A stretch of DNA of 64,000 nt, taken from the NCBI GenBank assembly GCA_030035585.1, contig CM057469.1:17540501-17604500 (forward strand), read 5' to 3'. The position numbers and the translations under genes were made by a program. The notes beneath the pieces are model-generated. The model saw only the letters and a list, made by a program, of their open reading frames with translations, was not told the origin of the DNA and searched no databases. Below are positions 20,295 through 31,711 of this stretch, piece after piece (the stretch's first letter is position 1; each line of letters starts with the position of its first letter). This DNA is from Dugong dugon. Its lineage: Eukaryota > Chordata > Mammalia > Sirenia > Dugongidae.

Positions 20295-23200
20295 TCATTA
20301 GTCTCATTTTCCAAAATGGTTGTATGATTATGCATTCCCACCAGCAGTGCATGAGTTCCAATCTCCCCGCAGCCTCTCCAACATTTGTTATTTCCAGTGT
20401 TTTTGATTCCTGCCAGTAATGCCAGAGTGAGATGGTATCGCATTGTGGTTTTAATTTGCATTTCTTTAATGGCTAGTGATGGCATTTCCTCATGTGTCTG
20501 TTGGCCACTTGAATGTCTTCTCTGGTGAAATGCCTGTTGATTTCCTTTGCCCATTTTTTAATTGGAATATTTGCCTTTTTGTTGTAGAGGTGTTGGATTT
20601 TCTTGTAGATTTTAGAGATTAGACCTTTGTCTGACTTGTAATGTCCAAAAATTTTTTCCCAATCTGTAGGTTCTCTTTTTACTTGTTTGGTGAAGACTTT
20701 TGATGAGCATAAGTGTTTAATTTTCAGAAGATCCCAGTAATCTAGCTTATCTTCTTGGGTTTGTGTGTTGTTGGTTATGGTTTGTATCCTGGTAATGCCG
20801 TGCATTAGGGCCTGTAGCGTTGATCCTATTTTTTCTTCTATGAACTTTATAGTTTTTGGCTTTAAATTTAGGTCGTTGATCCAAATTGAATTAGTTTTTG
20901 TGTATGGTGTGAGGTATGTTCATTTTTTTGCAGATGGGCATCCAGTTTTGCCAGCACCATTTGTTGAAAAGACTATCTTTTCCCCATTTGATGGGCTTTG
21001 GGCCCTTGTCAAAGATCAGGTGACCGTAGGTGGATGGATTTACATCTGGGTTCTCAATTCTGTTCCATTGGTCAACGTATCTGTCGTTCTAGCAGTACCA
21101 GGCTGTTTTGACTACTGTAGCTGTATAGTAGGTTCTGAAGTCAGGTAGTGCGCGTCCTGCTCCTTTATCCTTCTTCAGTAGAGCTTTACTTATCCAAGGC
21201 TTCTTCCCTTTCCATATAAAGTTGATGATTAGTTTTTCCATCTCTTTGAAGAATGTTGTTGTTATTTGGATCGGGATTGCATTGTATTTGTAAATTGCTT
21301 TGGGTAGAATTGTCATTTTCACAATGTTGAGTTTACTTATCCATGAGCATGGGATGTTTTTCCATTTATGTAGATTCCTTTGGGTTTCTTGCAGTAGTGT
21401 TTTGTAGTTTTCTTTGTATAGGTCTTTTACATCCCTGGTTAGATTTATTCCTGAATATTTTATTTTTTTAGGGGCTATTGTAAATGGTATTGCTTTCCTG
21501 ATTTCCTTTTTATCGTTCTCTTTATTGGTGTGTAGGAATCCAACTGATGTTTGTATGTTTATCTTGTATCCTGCTACTCTGCTGAATCTTTCTATTAATT
21601 CCAGTAGTTTTCTCATGGAATCTTTTTAGAGTTTTCTGTGTATAGTATCGTATCGTCTGCAAACAGGGACAGTTTAACTTCTTCATTACCAATTTGGATG
21701 CTTTTTATTTCTTTTCTTGACTTATTGCTCTAGCTAGGACTTCCAGCACAATGTTACATAAGAGTGGAGATAAAGGGCATCCTTGTCTTGTTCCTGTTCT
21801 CAAGGGGAATGTGGTCAGCCTCTCTCCATTAGGAATGATGCTGGCCCTCGGTTTTGCATAGATGCCCGTTAATTATGTTGAGAAATTTCCCTTCTATACC
21901 TATTTTATTGAGAGTTTTATCAGGAATGGGTGTTGGACTTGTCGAATGCCTTTTCTGCGTCAGTCGAGATGATTATGTGATTCTTTCCTTTCCTTTCCTT
22001 TTATTTATGTGGTGGATTATGTTGATTGATTTTCTAGTGTTGAACCATCCTTGCATACCTGATATGAATCCTACTTGGTCGTGGTGTATTATTTTTTTGA
22101 TATGATGCTGAATTCTAATGGCTAGAATTTTGTTCAGAATTTTTGCATCTATATTCGTGAGAGATATTGATCTGTAATTTTCTTTTTTTGTGGCGTCTTT
22201 GCCTGGTTTTGGTATCAGGGTTATGCTGGCTTCATAAAATGAATTCAGAAGTATCCCTTCTTTTTCTATGTTCTCAAATAGTTTGAGTAGTACTGGTATA
22301 AGCTCTTCTGTAAATGTTTGATAGAATTCTCCAGTGAAGCCATCGGGGCCAGGACTTTTTTTTGTCAGGAGCTTTTTTTTTTTTTAATTACTTTTTCATT
22401 CTCTTCTCTTGTTATGGGTCGGTTCAGATTTTCAACATCACTTTGCGATAGTTTGGGTAGGTAGTATGTTTCTAGAAATTTATCCATTTCCTCTAGGTTT
22501 TCAAATTTGTTGGAGTATAGTTTTTCATAATACTCTTATAATCCTTTTTATTTCAGTTGGGTCTGTTGTAATGTCCCTCGTTTCATTTCTTATTTGGGTT
22601 ATTTGCATCCTCTCCTGTTTTTCTTTTGTCAGTCTGGCCAGTGGTCTGTCAATTTTGTTGATCCTTTCAAAGAACCAACTTTTGGTTTTGTTGATTCTTT
22701 CTATTGTTTTTCTATTCTCTATTTCATTTATTTCTCCTCTGATCTTTATTATTTCATTTCTTCTAGTGGCTGTGGGCTGTTTTTGCTGTTCTCTTTCTGT
22801 TTACTCGAGTTCTGTAGTTAATGTTTTGATTTTATCCCTTGTTTTTTTGATGTGTGCATCTATTGCTATAAATTGTTCTCTAAGGACTGCCTTTGCTGTG
22901 TCCCAAAGGTTTTGGTATGATGTGTTTTAATTCTTGTTTGATTCTAGGAATTTTTTGATTCCATCTCTGATTTCTTCTATTACCCAGTGATGTGTAAGCA
23001 GGGTGTTATTCAGTTTCCATGTAATTGATTTTTTTTCCTTACTTTTCCTGTTGTTAATTTCTACCTTGATGGCATTGTGGTCAGAGAAGATACTTTGTAT
23101 TATCTCAGCATTTTGGATTTTGTTGAGGATTGCTCTGTGGCCTAAGATGTGGTTTATTCTGGAGAATGTTCCATGTGCATTGGAAAAGAATGTGTACTTT

Positions 23201-23766
23201 GCAACCGTTGGGGGTAGTGTTCTATATATGTCTATGAGGCCAAGTTGCCTGATTGTGCCTTTTAGGTCTTCTGTATCTTTGCTGAGTTTTTTTCTAGATG
23301 TTCTGTCCTTTACTGAGAGTGGTGTGTTGAAGTCTCCTACTATTATTATGGAACTGTGAGTTTCTCTTTTCAGAGCTATTAGAGTTTGCTTTATGTATTT
23401 TGGAGCCCTGTCATTGGGTGTGTAGATGTTTATTATGATTATGTCTTCATGATGGATTGTCCCCTTAATCATTGTATAGTCTCCTTCTTTGTCTTTTATG
23501 GAGAATTTTGTTTTAAAGTCTGTTTTATCTGAGATTAGAATTGCCACTCCTGCTTTTTTTGGGAAGCTGTTTGCTTGATATATTTTTTTCAATCCTTTGA
23601 TTTTTAATAAATTTACATCTTTGTTTCTAAGGCATGTCTCTTGTAGACAGCATATAGATGGAGCCTGCTTTTTTATCCATTCTCTCACTCTCCATCTCTT
23701 TATGGGTGCATTTAGGCCATTTACATTCAGTGTAGTTATCGATAGATATGAGTTTATTGCTGTCAT
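20295..23766 (-). pseudogene. L1 ORF2 pseudogene (endonuclease and reverse transcriptase)
   Basis: The frame opens at 23766 with an apurinic-type endonuclease domain of about 280 residues. Visible motifs are LNVNGLNAPIK, CLQETCL, VGDFNTPLS and SDHNAIKVEI. The motif usually read RIDHILG is RINHILG here, which replaces a catalytic aspartate by asparagine. After a stop near 22927 the frame is broken. The reverse-transcriptase box survives as [12 protein letters not shown] near 21655-21690, followed by [19 protein letters not shown] and [15 protein letters not shown]-terminal piece lies at 20805-20473. The protein cannot be made as a whole. Confidence 0.9.
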
Positions 23767-24179
23767 TTCTTTTTTTTTTTTTTTTTTTTTTTTGTGGTGC
23801 TGACGTTTTCTTTGTTCCTGTTACTCTCCTGTGCTGAGTTCCTTTTGTTTGTGGATTTTTTTTTCATTTCTTTTGTTTTTGTGGGTTTTGTTTTTACTGA
23901 GACTTTGTTTTTCTTCTTTACTTTGATGAATAGGTTGGTTAACGTTCTTTGTGATTACTTTGAAATTTACCCTTATCTTCCTGTGTTTGAACCAGTCTAT
24001 TATTACTTGGTATCGCCTGGCTTTCCTCTCCATTAGAAGGTTCTATCCCTACACTGTTTATTCCCTCTTTTATTGTTTTGATGCTGTTGTCATTTACAGA
24101 TTAACCTCTCTGGTTCCCTGTTGTAATTCTTTTGGTTTTGAGTAGTCCTTAAGAGTTCGTTTCCTAAGTTGGTATCTGG

Positions 24180-25080
24180 CTAGTACAATCCTGTGTCGTA
24201 TATTCAGCCTGTGGTCTGATGTTGTTTGTTCTCAGATTGAAATGTGCCCTTTAATAGGTCTTGTAAGTTTGGCTTGGTTTTTACATAGTCCGTTAATTTT
24301 TGTTTATCTGGAAATGACCTAATTTCACCATCATATTTAAATGAGAGGTTTGCAGGTTATATTATTTCTGGCTGGCAGTTTTTTTTTTTTTTTTACATGG
24401 TTTTATGTATGTCATCCTGTTGCCTTCTTGCCTGCATGGTTTTTGCCGAATAATCTGAGCTTAGTCTTATTGTTTCTCCTCTGTATGTGACTTTTTGTTT
24501 TTCTCGATCTGCTCTCAGGATTCTTTGTCTTTGGTTTTAGCGAGTGTGATTATGATATGCCTTGGTGATTTTCTTTTGGTGTCTATCCTATATGGGGTCC
24601 ATTGAGTTTCTTGGATGGTCAGCTTTTCATCTTTAATGATTTTGGGGAAGTTTTCTGTCAGCAATTCTTCAATGATCTCTGTGTTTTCTGTTTTCTCCCC
24701 CTATTCTGAAACTCCGGTCACTTGTAAATTTTTACTTTTGATTGTATCCCACATAATTCCCAGGGTTTCTTCATTTTTCTTCATTCTTTTTTCTCAGAGT
24801 TGTAGCCAAGTGTTTGTCTTCAATTTCGTTGATCCTATCTTCCATCATTTCAAACCTGCTTCTCAGCACTTCTATGACACTGTCCGTTTCTGAAATTTTG
24901 TTGTTTATCTTTTGTATTTCTAATTGTTTTTATATGATTTCTACTTGTGAATTTATTTTAGCATTTGGCTCCTGTATTATTTTCTTGAATTCTTTCCTTT
25001 TTTTGTCTGTATTTTCCATGAATTTGTCTATTTTTTCCTCATTTTTGTCACTCTTTGCTTCAACTCTTGGATAATTCTGA
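24180..25080 (-). pseudogene. L1 ORF1 pseudogene (RNA-binding coiled-coil protein)
   Basis: On the minus strand the upstream half is charged and coiled-coil-like (DRINEIEDKH, then EETLGIMWDTIKS). The downstream half has the conserved RNA-binding segment (ENFPKI, then SPRHIII), followed by nucleic-acid-binding C-terminal sequence (NLSFKYDGEI). Several stops and frameshifts break it, including one in the ILRADREK-like region, and a long A run (T run at 24379-24393 on the plus strand) disrupts the frame. The start codon is unclear. Confidence 0.75.
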
Positions 25081-26719
25081 ATATCAGAGGTGTGAATTCC
25101 CTATTGTGTAGTTCTAGTGCCTTTTCTTCTACTGGGAAGTCATCTAGTGTTTTATTTTGGACACCTACTGACACTGTCCTGTCCTGTTTTTGTAAATGTT
25201 TTGATATTGTCTCCTGTCTTGGGGCATTCGGTAGTTATTTTCCTCATTTATTGATTGTAGATTTGTTTGTTTCATCCTGCTTTTTTGTTTTATTTGGTTA
25301 CGGCTGAACAGGTGGGCTGTGTGTTCTTTGTTGTTTGTTTGTTTGTGGGTATGATACTTCTCCCCTCCTTTTCCAATGGACAGGGTCAGTCACTCAGGTA
25401 TGGTCCAGCAGAACAGGTCCAGCTGAATGGGAGTTGCTAGGATGGCTTGTTTGTGGCATGTACCAGGGCTGACAGTGCAGTCCGAGAATCAGTGTATGGC
25501 AGGTTTCAGTAGGCCATACCTGTGCTGCTTGGGAGTGTGATGTTCAGCGCATAGTGCAGGTAGGCAGGAAGAAGGGGGTACATTATGATGTGTGGAGCTA
25601 AGATGGATATGGGAAAAATGAGAGAGAGGAGAGAGGAACAGGAGCCAAAAACATACACACAGAAAAAAAAGTGCTAAGGGAGCTTGCTATTGGAGTGGAG
25701 AGAAGATAGACTCAGAAATGGGGGAAACAAAAATGAAAAAAATAAGAAAAAGAGTAAAAGAAAAAAAGAATAAATCAAGAAACTGGAAATGAAGAAAGAC
25801 AAAATGGGAATAAGAGAGAGAAGAAAACAAAGAAACAAAAAAAAAAAACCCAAACCCCCCCCCCAAAAAAAAAAACAAAACAAGAAAGAAGAAACGTTCC
25901 CAGGCCTGTCCCTGTGCATCTGCGCAGAGGAGTGGAGTAGCTTCCATGCCACGTGGTACTGTTCAGCTAGAAGGGTCTCCCAAACAGGGAAAAGAAAAAG
26001 AAAACAAACAGACAAATCAAAAGAGAACAAATCAGAGCAAACAAACAAGCCCTGGGGCGTGGACCAGCATGGCATCACGGGCCAGGAAGCAGTTTCACAG
26101 TTGAGCGGTGTTTCTCAGACTTTCAGGAAGAAGCATAGATGGCACACGGAGCCAGATGTTTGAGAGAAAGGAGGGGGAGGTGATGAGAGGTAAGGAAGAA
26201 ATCTAAAGAAGCGGAAAAAAGCAACACCAGCAGCCAACAGATGGCACTCAGGGAGCCAGCCAGTGTGTGCGGGTGGAATCCAAGCGATACCGTGGGGTGA
26301 AGCTGGTTCTTCCCGGCCAAGAGACTGTGCCTGCAGGAAACAGAGGAGGCCAAGTTGGGGTGAAGAAGGTTGGGGGGGGTGGGAAAGCGTATATCGCTGG
26401 TTACTGCTTGTTCTGTTTCCTGCTGGAAGCTCCATGAAGGTGTTTTCATGTACCCTCTGTTCACTGATCTCTGATAGGAGTCCAAGATGGCGGATCCATG
26501 CTATGGTAGCTGATAGGGGACATCTGCATGTAACACTCCTCGCTCTCTGTTCTCGGTCAGTTTCTTATTCCATTTGGTGCTTGACTGAGTACTTTATCTC
26601 TTCATTTGATGCTTAGGGTTTCAGGATTGATGTGTGACTCTGTTTGACTTAGTTTTTCAGATCTTTGCTGTGGAGGGACGGCATGGTGCTTCTGACTATA
26701 GCGCCATGTTGGCCAGAAG
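25081..26719 (-). promoter_or_regulatory. L1 5' UTR (internal promoter region)
   Basis: A region of about 1.6 kb between ORF1 and the L1 5' end, more GC-rich toward 26000-26500 than the flanks. It holds a purine-rich tract on the plus strand at 25690-25895. The element start (ggccaacatggcgc on the minus strand) resembles the start of the L1 at 51432 (gggccaagatggcagag). L1 5' UTRs usually hold an internal Pol II promoter with a YY1 site near the start; promoter activity here is inferred only. Confidence 0.6.
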
Positions 26720-27754
26720 TCTGAAAGATATTCTTTACCTGCTGCAGATGGTCAAAGGAAAACTTAAAGACTTCTCAATCTGCTGCTTTCTTTGTTCTGC
26801 GTTTGCAGCACAGTACCAGATGCTAGATGCCGAAGAACCGCAGCACTTGACTCTTGGGAGATCTTAATCTAACAGCTAAAGTAGTGCTGCCATGCAGCCT
26901 CTGACAGCTTTATATGCCAGCTTGTAGCATGTTCACCAATGCTGTGGATATTGGCTCTGAGAGAGTATTTAAAGTAGCAGGTGACATGGAATTCAGTTCT
27001 GTAGCAAGATTTCATTCTAAGAACAATATTAATGTAGACTTTGTTTCATGAGAGGTTAATGATGCTTAATTTTTCTACTGATTGCTTTACTATTTTACTT
27101 AAATATTAATGTGCTAAATGTAAGCAGTTGACACTAAGCTGATGTAAAGCCATCCTTTACTTTTGAAATCGGTTATTAGAAGCTGGACTGTTATGAATGG
27201 TGTCCGAAGGTTGTGTGTATGTCACAATTGAACTACGCTGTTTTGTCACGGAGCATCAAACCAAGAATGTGTTGCAGTCTTTGTTTACGACTGTGTAGTA
27301 TGATGAGTGGAAGATAGGAATTCTAAAGATACAGCAATAGGGATCCTAGTGGATTTCTGTCAGTGCTATAAGTTCTCCGAGCAAATGATCCTGCACTTTT
27401 GATGTTATAGGTGTGGCGATTTTGTATTTTTTCTGGTCTCACAGAAGCAAGTGTCATTACGAGACCAGTGGGGAAGAGTACTTGAAATTGGGGCCATATT
27501 GGTTAATTTGAGACCTCTAGTTAACGTAATAAGACATAACAAATATATACGAACATGTAAGTATATATGTATGAAAAAAGCTTTCCTGTGGTACTGATTA
27601 TTGTTAGGAAGGGGAAGGGGAGGAAGGCAGGCAGGATGGACACATTTAACAGTGTAGTCCAGTTTATCTAGATTAAAGACTTTGAGGTCCTTTTGGTTTG
27701 TTCAGTTGAGAGTCAAGGGCAAGACTTTTAGGAGGCAACTAGCATAGAGATTGT
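26720..27754. other. No recognised feature
   Basis: Non-coding sequence of moderate GC content downstream of the L1 start. No repeat I can name. Confidence 0.35.
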
Positions 27755-27950
27755 AGTAATGATAGTAGTAGCTCATGCTTATTGAGTACTTTTGTTTCAG
27801 TTAGTATGCTAAGCTCTGTGCGTGTGATTATCTCAGTCTTACAATTTAGATTATCTGTTTTAGAAAGGTAAGTGACTTGCCAAGTCTTCCATTGTAGATC
27901 TGTGATCTGAACCCAAGCAGTCTGAATCCAGAGCCCAGGAGCTTGACTAC
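27755..27950 (-). mobile_element. MIR SINE, antisense
   Basis: gctcatgcttattgagtac, then tgctaagctctgtgcgtg, then gtgacttgccaagtcttcc, then gtctgaatccagagccc. Confidence 0.72.
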
Positions 27951-28935
27951 TGCTTTACTTTATATGTGAGCTGCATGCTCCCTCAGTAAACTAGATTTTT
28001 AAGGTGGCCGTTGTTGAACAGAGGAGCCATTAGAGCTATCTCTTTTTTGTGCCTCGTGTCCCAGGGAAGGGACAGGAGGAAGAGATTAAATGCCAATCTC
28101 TCTTAAGAAGTGATTTTTTGCAGTACTGGTTTAGTGTAGGGTAGGATGAAATAGAAAGTGTTAACAGTCCTGAGAATCTGAGGTTATTCATTCCTATTTG
28201 AAGAAAGGGATTGGAATTTAACAACAGCAAACCAGATTGAGTTATAATACAGTGTTTTCTAGGTAGTTTTTGTTGACTGTTTAGTTATTTTGGTCATGAA
28301 TACATTTTTGCCATTTTTTCCATAACATATGTTGAAGCAGAAGTCTCGTCTGCTAGAGGCAATATTAAAAGTGTTTACAAAACAATAATGTTGATACAAA
28401 AGATAATTTGTATCCAAACACAGAAGTTTAACTACTGTACTTCGTTTATCTTCATCTGTCTGAAGTGGCAAGAAAACAGATGTTGAAAAATAAGGGTAGG
28501 TAAGGAAAACTACAATAGCTTTTTAGAACATAACAGTATTTTTTTCATTTTTTACATCTTTTTTTTATGAATTTCTGTTTCATCTTTTCCAGTGCGATGG
28601 TCTGTATAAATTCCAGCTACATAGTTGGACCTTAAAAACTGGATTCACAGAGTTCACATCTTGTAGAAGTATTTTTCAGATCAATTCGTTTTGTAGGAAT
28701 GTTTACAAAAACAGAAGTAGAATTGAACTAAATCCTGCCTTCCCTTTTTTCCCTCCCCTTAATACTTTTCAGGTCCCAATAAAGTCCAGCGACTGTGTGT
28801 ATCATCATTCCCCAATATAGGAGTTCTTTTTCTTTGGCTTTCAACTTACTAGTATTAAGCTGTATTTCCACAGCATTGTATTTGCTCATAGAATGGGACT
28901 TTTATTCTTGCCATAGTTATGTGTGGATGTGTATG
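27951..28935. other. No recognised feature
   Basis: AT-rich non-coding sequence; no exon or repeat family recognised. Confidence 0.35.
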
Positions 28936-29017
28936 TTCAGGAATCAAAGCCTTTATCTCTTTTTTACTCTGCTACTTCAGGAATCAAAGCCTTTTCATCT
29001 CTTTTTTACTCCACTAC
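28936..29017. repeat. Tandem duplication of a 40-bp unit
   Basis: The unit starting ttcaggaatcaaagcc and ending with a ctac occurs at 28936-28975 and again at 28976-29017. The second copy is 42 bp and differs at a few positions. It is not part of a repeat I recognise. Confidence 0.85.
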
Positions 29018-29059
29018 TTCTCGATGCTTAAGCACAAGTCATGCATATGTAGTATGTAT

Positions 29060-29220
29060 TTAGTAACCACATTCATTCAATAATATCTTCACCCATATAT
29101 TTCATGGGCATTTTTTGAGCCAGGTACTAGGGATATGCTAGGTTCTGGGGGTACAAAGATGACAGTGATGTAATGCCCTATGCTTAAAATGCTCACTATC
29201 TTACAGAGAAGAACCTGCTG
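29060..29220 (-). mobile_element. L2 3' end, antisense, degraded
   Basis: attcattcaataatatcttc, then gagccaggtactagggatatg, then gggtacaaagatgacagtg, following the antisense L2 3' order. Confidence 0.5.
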
Positions 29221-29309
29221 TTTTAAAGAAAAACATCATTGCAGAGTATGTTCACTATTACAGTAGAGCTTTCCTCCATGAAATAAGCGTAAGCATAAAA
29301 ATACCTGTC

Positions 29310-29360
29310 TCATGGGTCGCCATGATTTGCAATTGACTTGACGGCACCTAACAACAACAA
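29310..29360 (+). mobile_element. RTE or AfroSINE 3' tail, very short
   Basis: Only the shared tail remains: gggtcgccatgatttgc, then gacttgacggcacctaac and aacaacaaca. The cacctaac ending favours RTE. Confidence 0.65.
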
Positions 29361-29384
29361 CAGGGTTGTCCAGTGGGATAAATG

Positions 29385-29465
29385 TGATAGTGTGTGGAAA
29401 GCACGTAGCCACTATGCCTGGCACAAGATAGATTGCCAGTAAACGACAGCTGTTATTATTAATGA
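29385..29465 (+). mobile_element. MIR or L2 3' fragment, sense
   Basis: aaagcacgtagccactatgcc followed by tggcacaagatagattgcc resembles the MIR 3' core (aaagcgcttagaacagtgcctggcac). Confidence 0.4.
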
Positions 29466-29569
29466 AGTACAGTGGAAGAGATTAGTGTTTCCTGGGTTGA
29501 TTCAGTAACAAATGTCAAGTGACCTGAAGCCAGTGAGGCAGGCTATACCTCTGACGTTAGGGTAGCCTT

Positions 29570-29750
29570 GCTTCCTTTTCACCTTTGTAGTATCCTATCA
29601 TATGCTAGAATTTAATTCTCAAATGTGTCTTTCTAAATGGATCATAAATATCTGTGAGTACCTGGAGTGCAGGGGCTGTAATGCTACATATTTTTGCATC
29701 CCTGTGGTCTTTTAGAAAGCTATAAATGTTTGTTGAATGAATTTGTAAAA
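29570..29750 (+). mobile_element. L2 3' end, sense
   Basis: tgtgagtacctggagtgcag, then ggggctgtaatgctacat, then ctataaatgtttgttgaatg, matching the L2 tail layout. Confidence 0.55.
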
Positions 29751-29828
29751 TAAATTGGTAGGTTCTAGGAAACACTTCTATGGAAGATTAGCATGGTTTT
29801 AATTTTTAGGTCCTTTGCAAATAAAATA

Positions 29829-30008
29829 AATAAAATGGTAACCTTGTGGCGTAGTGTTTAAGAGTTCGGCTATTAACCAAAAGGTCGGCAGTTTGAATCC
29901 ACCAGGCAGTCCTTGGAAACCCTGTGGGGAAGTTCTACTCTGTCCTGTAGGGTCGCTATGAGTCAGAATCGACTCGGTGGCAATGGTTTTTTTTTGGGGA
30001 GGGGGCGG
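29829..30008 (+). mobile_element. AfroSINE, sense, with a 15-bp target-site duplication
   Basis: Head ttgtggcgtagtgtttaagag, B-box region ggtcggcagtttgaatcc, tail gggtcgctatgagtcag then gactcggtggcaatgg. The identical 15-mer tttgcaaataaaata lies at 29814-29828 and 30009-30023. The undamaged duplication suggests a relatively young insertion. Confidence 0.93.
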
Positions 30009-30091
30009 TTTGCAAATAAAATAGCCAAAGTGCTGAGCAAGGCATCCTTCCACTTATAATGGTGGGACTAGCCATCTTTTTCCTAAGTCGC

Positions 30092-30345
30092 AGTTTTTTT
30101 TTATTGTGTTTTTGGTGAAAGTTTACAGAGGAAATTACATTCTGATTAACAATTTCTATATATATTGTTCAGTGACATTGATTACATTTTTACAATATTA
30201 TCAGCACTCTCATTATTTCCGTTCTGGTTGTTCTGTGTCCATTAATCTAGCTTCCCTGTCTTCCCTTGCCATCTCATCTTTGGTCTCTGGTAAGTGTTTA
30301 CCATTTGGTTTCATTTAGATGATTATTTTGAGGAGCACAGTACTC
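30092..30345 (-). mobile_element. L1 3' UTR fragment, antisense, short
   Basis: After a T run it reads attgtgtttttggtgaaag, then tgttcagtgacattgattac, then cttccctgtcttcccttg, like the copies at 5314 and 7211 but diverged. Confidence 0.7.
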
Positions 30346-30351
30346 ACAGGT

Positions 30352-30435
30352 GGTATCTATAATCTTTACAGAAGCAAACTGCCACATCTTTCTCCTGTGG
30401 ATCATTATGAGTCGGAATTAACAGCAACGGGTTTC
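30352..30435. mobile_element. Rearranged AfroSINE fragment with opposed halves
   Basis: An antisense middle block (tctataatctttacagaagc, then gccacatctttctcc) is joined at about 30403 to a sense tail block (cattatgagtcggaattaac). The two pieces point in opposite directions. Confidence 0.65.
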
Positions 30436-30544
30436 CCCCCCAGGTGGTTATAAAGATAAACTAGCATTAGTTAATGGCTTGCATATGAAATGTCAGTATT
30501 TCACAGAGTTATATTTATAATAAGAACTAAAAAAAAACCAAAAA

Positions 30545-30671
30545 CTCAAGACTGTAACCTTTATGGACACAGACTGCCACATCTTTCTCTTATGGAGCTG
30601 CTGGTTGGTTCTATCCACCAACCTTTTGGTTAGCAGCTGAGCGCTTTTAACACTGCACCACAAGGGCTCCT
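30545..30671 (-). mobile_element. AfroSINE, antisense, tail missing
   Basis: Reversed middle and head only: actgtaacctttatggacac, then accaaccttttggttagcag, then cacaagggctcc. The tail half present in other copies is missing. Confidence 0.78.
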
Positions 30672-31711
30672 TTATAATAAGAAACTAGACATGAAATGAT
30701 TACTTCTGGGCACTAAAATTAAAGTAAAATAACACAGGACATACATGTAGTAGCTAGAGGTTATCTTAGTAAATTTGAATGGCCTTTCTCTGCAGCCTAG
30801 CTGTATGGGGTTGACTTATAAAACTAGAACCTCAAATGCTAATAATACAGTGTGTGCCAAACTTGGAGTACTGCGTGCTAATCTTAATTACTTAGAGTAA
30901 GTACTCTTAACAGATTGTTGTTTTCCTGATGCCTTAGCACACATTTTTTTCAAGGTAATAGTTCTTTTCTGCTTACTGTAATTGTCAAACTAAAGATTCT
31001 TATATTAAGGCTGTAAAATTATAGATTATTAGACCTGGAAGACACTTTAAAGAACATAAGCTCCTCATTTTTTAGGGAGATTTTGTGATGTATCATGGGC
31101 AGGGCTGTTGCTGGCAGAGTACTTCAGACTTCTTATATCGTTCTTTTCCCATGGTATCACACTGTTTTTTTTTTCTCTCCATACAGTATGATTGCTTGTT
31201 CCATAGTCTGCATATTTTAGTTTTGTGATAAACATATTACAGAGGTCAAGAACCAGTCTTTTACACTTCACTTCCTCCTTAGCTGCAGAGTAGAACCCCA
31301 TGCACATGAAGGCTGGTCACAGCTGTCTCCCATCCTGATGTTCATGGCTCTTTGAGACTGTTATGAGCAATATCCGCCGGGGCCACTTAGAGCCGAGTGT
31401 GTATGTCTCCCCAGGAGGGAGTAGGACACTGGTTTTAAGGGACAGTAGGTAATGTGCACCCTGTAGTGTTCTTAGAGAGAGTTCTGAGATCTGTGAGCCA
31501 TGTACAGTTACACTTTAGGGTCTGGAAGATGCTGGGCTGACGTGGTCTGTCGTGTTGAGGAGGGAACAGAGGGTAGCATTGCTTATTGAACTAAGTGGCT
31601 GCATGGTCTGAAGAACAGACAGGCAGTTCTGCCTAGCCCTGGAGTTCTGAAAAAGCCTGTTTTATTGGGCACATTTTTTTTTTTTTAATGTTTAAATATC
31701 TCCATCTCTAT
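30672..31711. other. No recognised feature
   Basis: About 1 kb of non-coding DNA. The part at 31300-31620 is more GC-rich than the neighbours but has no exon-like frame or repeat I can name. Confidence 0.35.

Larger units (their letters stand above)
20295..26719 (-). mobile_element. Near full-length L1 LINE, antisense, lacking its 3' end
   Basis: Read on the minus strand the element has a 5' start near 26719 (ggccaacatggcgc), a 5' UTR of about 1.6 kb, ORF1 (about 25080-24180), an inter-ORF gap and ORF2 from 23766. ORF2 homology stops near 20295, inside the C-terminal region. The last part of ORF2, the 3' UTR and the poly-A tail seen in other copies in this window are absent. Losing the 3' end is unusual, since target-primed insertion normally truncates the 5' end, so a later deletion or rearrangement is likely. 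Confidence 0.88.

Noticed and set aside
20114..20554. Open frame of 146 codons on the minus strand with C-terminal sequence outside the L1
   Set aside because: The N-terminal part is L1 ORF2. The rest is read-through into flanking DNA without a recognisable domain.
24379..24393. Long T run as the poly-A tail of a separate insertion
   Set aside because: L1 ORF1 homology continues on both sides, so it is an expanded internal A run of the same L1.
25674..26485. Several overlapping open frames of 85-135 codons in both orientations
   Set aside because: They lie in the L1 5' UTR and come from purine/pyrimidine-rich, low-complexity sequence. No domain or codon pattern supports a gene.
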